This document shows, one piece after another, positions 5,582 through 6,536 of a DNA stretch of 6,536 nt. Under the pieces are notes generated by a model that was given only the letters and a program-made list of their open reading frames with translations, ran no database searches and was not told the origin of the DNA. Numbering within the stretch: the first letter of the stretch is position 1; the number at the start of each line of letters is the position of its first letter. Origin of the DNA: Actinomycetota bacterium (GTDB taxonomy: Bacteria > Actinomycetota > Actinomycetes > Nanopelagicales > Nanopelagicaceae); assembly GCA_026392815.1 (NCBI GenBank), contig JAPLBI010000197.1:1-6536 (forward strand), in the 5' to 3' direction. A program made the position numbers and the translations under genes.

Positions 5582-6536
5582 ATGAGCCGCAGCGCAGTCA
5601 CAAGTGCGAAACGCGTCGTCATTAAAATTGGTTCATCCTCGCTAACCGGTTCTGCAGGTTCTGCCCTCGATAGCCAAGCAGTTTCACAAATCGTTGATGC
5701 AGTTGCCCAACTACGTTCACGTGGTGCTGAAGTTGTTCTGGTTTCTTCGGGTGCAATCGCAGCCGGCCTTGCTCCACTTGGCCTTACAACCCGCCCAAAA
5801 GATTTGGCGACGCAACAAGCGGCAGCATCAGTTGGCCAAGGCTTGCTGATTGCAAAGTACAACGAGAACTTTTCGCACCATAACTTGGTCTCGTCTCAGG
5901 TGCTTTTAACAACTGAAGATGTGGTTCGTCGTTCGCACTATCAGAACGCACAACAGACTTTGAATAAACTGCTCTCACTCGGCGTTGTGCCAATCATCAA
6001 CGAGAACGATTCGGTTGGCACGCAGGAGATCCGCTTCGGCGATAACGATCGCCTAGCCGCGCTTGTTTCACTATTAATTGGTGCTGATTTACTTGTATTG
6101 GTCTCCGATGTTGATGCTTTGTATGACGCCCCACCTTCACAAGCCGGCGCTAAAGCAATCTCATTTGTCGATCACATCGCAGATATTGAAAACTTTGATA
6201 TTGGTGGCGCAGGATCTGCTGGCGTCGGCAGCGGGGGAATGGTTACCAAGATTGAAGCCGCTCGCATCTCAACAGGTGCCGGAACTCCAATGTTGCTCAC
6301 ATCGCTAACCAACGCATCAGCTGCGTTAACTGGCACCGAAGTCGGAACCTTCTTTGCATCTCACGGAACACGTTCTACATCGCGCCTGCTCTGGTTGGCA
6401 CATGCCTCAACTCCACGCGGTCGCTTAATCCTTGATGCAGGTGCAGTTACAGCAATTCTCGAAAGAGGAGTTTCTCTACTGCCTGCCGGTGTTACTGCAG
6501 TTGAAGGCGAATTCATCGCCGGGGATACCGTCGAAC
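5582..6536 (+). CDS. proB: Glutamate 5-kinase (3' end outside window)
   Basis: Phosphorylates glutamate with ATP to glutamyl 5-phosphate, the first and feedback-controlled step of proline synthesis. 318 codons are visible and the frame is open to the window edge. The amino-acid-kinase domain, about 10-245, shows VVIKIGSSSLT (Lys15), LVSSGAIAAGL, QVLLTTED, PIINENDSV, FGDNDRLAALVS, LLVLVSDVDALYD and the GSGGMVTKIEAA nucleotide-site motif. A PUA domain begins at RGRLILDAGAV (about 279) and is cut by the window end, leaving perhaps 40-60 residues missing. The ATG follows the obg TAA with no intervening base. AGAGGA (5569-5574), inside the last obg codons, lies seven bases upstream, which suggests translational coupling. 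proA often follows in this gene order but is not visible here. Confidence 0.97.
   Translation, partial: MSRSAVTSAKRVVIKIGSSSLTGSAGSALDSQAVSQIVDAVAQLRSRGAEVVLVSSGAIAAGLAPLGLTTRPKDLATQQAAASVGQGLLIAKYNENFSHHNLVSSQVLLTTEDVVRRSHYQNAQQTLNKLLSLGVVPIINENDSVGTQEIRFGDNDRLAALVSLLIGADLLVLVSDVDALYDAPPSQAGAKAISFVDHIADIENFDIGGAGSAGVGSGGMVTKIEAARISTGAGTPMLLTSLTNASAALTGTEVGTFFASHGTRSTSRLLWLAHASTPRGRLILDAGAVTAILERGVSLLPAGVTAVEGEFIAGDTVE

Noticed and set aside
5482..5862. 126-residue minus-strand frame across the obg-proB junction
   Set aside because: Shadow of two clear genes; composition follows the complement of obg and proB codons, with no start signal.
6078..6308. 76-residue plus-strand frame within proB
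   Set aside because: It overlaps the conserved amino-acid-kinase core of proB in another frame.
1..6536. A novel defence, mobile or biosynthetic system
   Set aside because: All substantial coding sequence is accounted for by six conserved housekeeping genes on one strand; no repeats array, integrase, transposase or unexplained gene was found.

Overview
The window reads entirely on the + strand and is a conserved block of actinobacterial housekeeping genes: rodA (3' part), rne, rplU, rpmA, obg and proB (5' part). This order, and actinobacterial signatures in L21 ([21 protein letters not shown]), in Obg ([16 protein letters not shown]) and in an RNase E with an Arg-rich N-terminal extension, point to Actinomycetota. 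Base composition looks near 50% GC rather than the 65-72% of most actinobacteria, and spacing is tight. I infer a streamlined planktonic lineage such as the freshwater Nanopelagicales (acI), but the sequence alone does not prove this.

Layout. 1-913: C-terminal three quarters of the cell-wall glycosyltransferase RodA. 914-1155: a 242-base gap with no gene but several inverted repeats, probably the rne leader. 1156-3292: ribonuclease E/G. Its family motifs are intact, but the reading frame is broken twice, by a one-base shift near 1196-1299 and by an in-frame TAA at 2021-2023 where a conserved Glu codon is expected. 3293-3398: a short gap with a candidate promoter overlapped by an 11-bp inverted repeat and a small leader structure. 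3399-3982: ribosomal proteins L21 and L27, closed by a strong intrinsic terminator (about 3996-4030). 4033-5581: a candidate promoter and the GTPase Obg. 5582-6536: glutamate 5-kinase ProB, starting on the base after the obg stop and running off the window.

How the genes fit together: rodA belongs to the elongation/cell-shape cluster that usually lies upstream (mreBCD, a PBP2). rne supplies mRNA decay and rRNA processing. rplU-rpmA form a two-gene operon for neighbouring proteins of the 50S subunit. obg, a GTPase of late 50S assembly, is transcriptionally separated from them by the terminator and is probably co-transcribed with proB, the first enzyme of proline synthesis. I see no mobile element, CRISPR array, tRNA, rRNA or foreign cassette. 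The most notable observation is the doubly broken rne, which may be a sequence/assembly error or real decay. The rest of the window looks ordinary.
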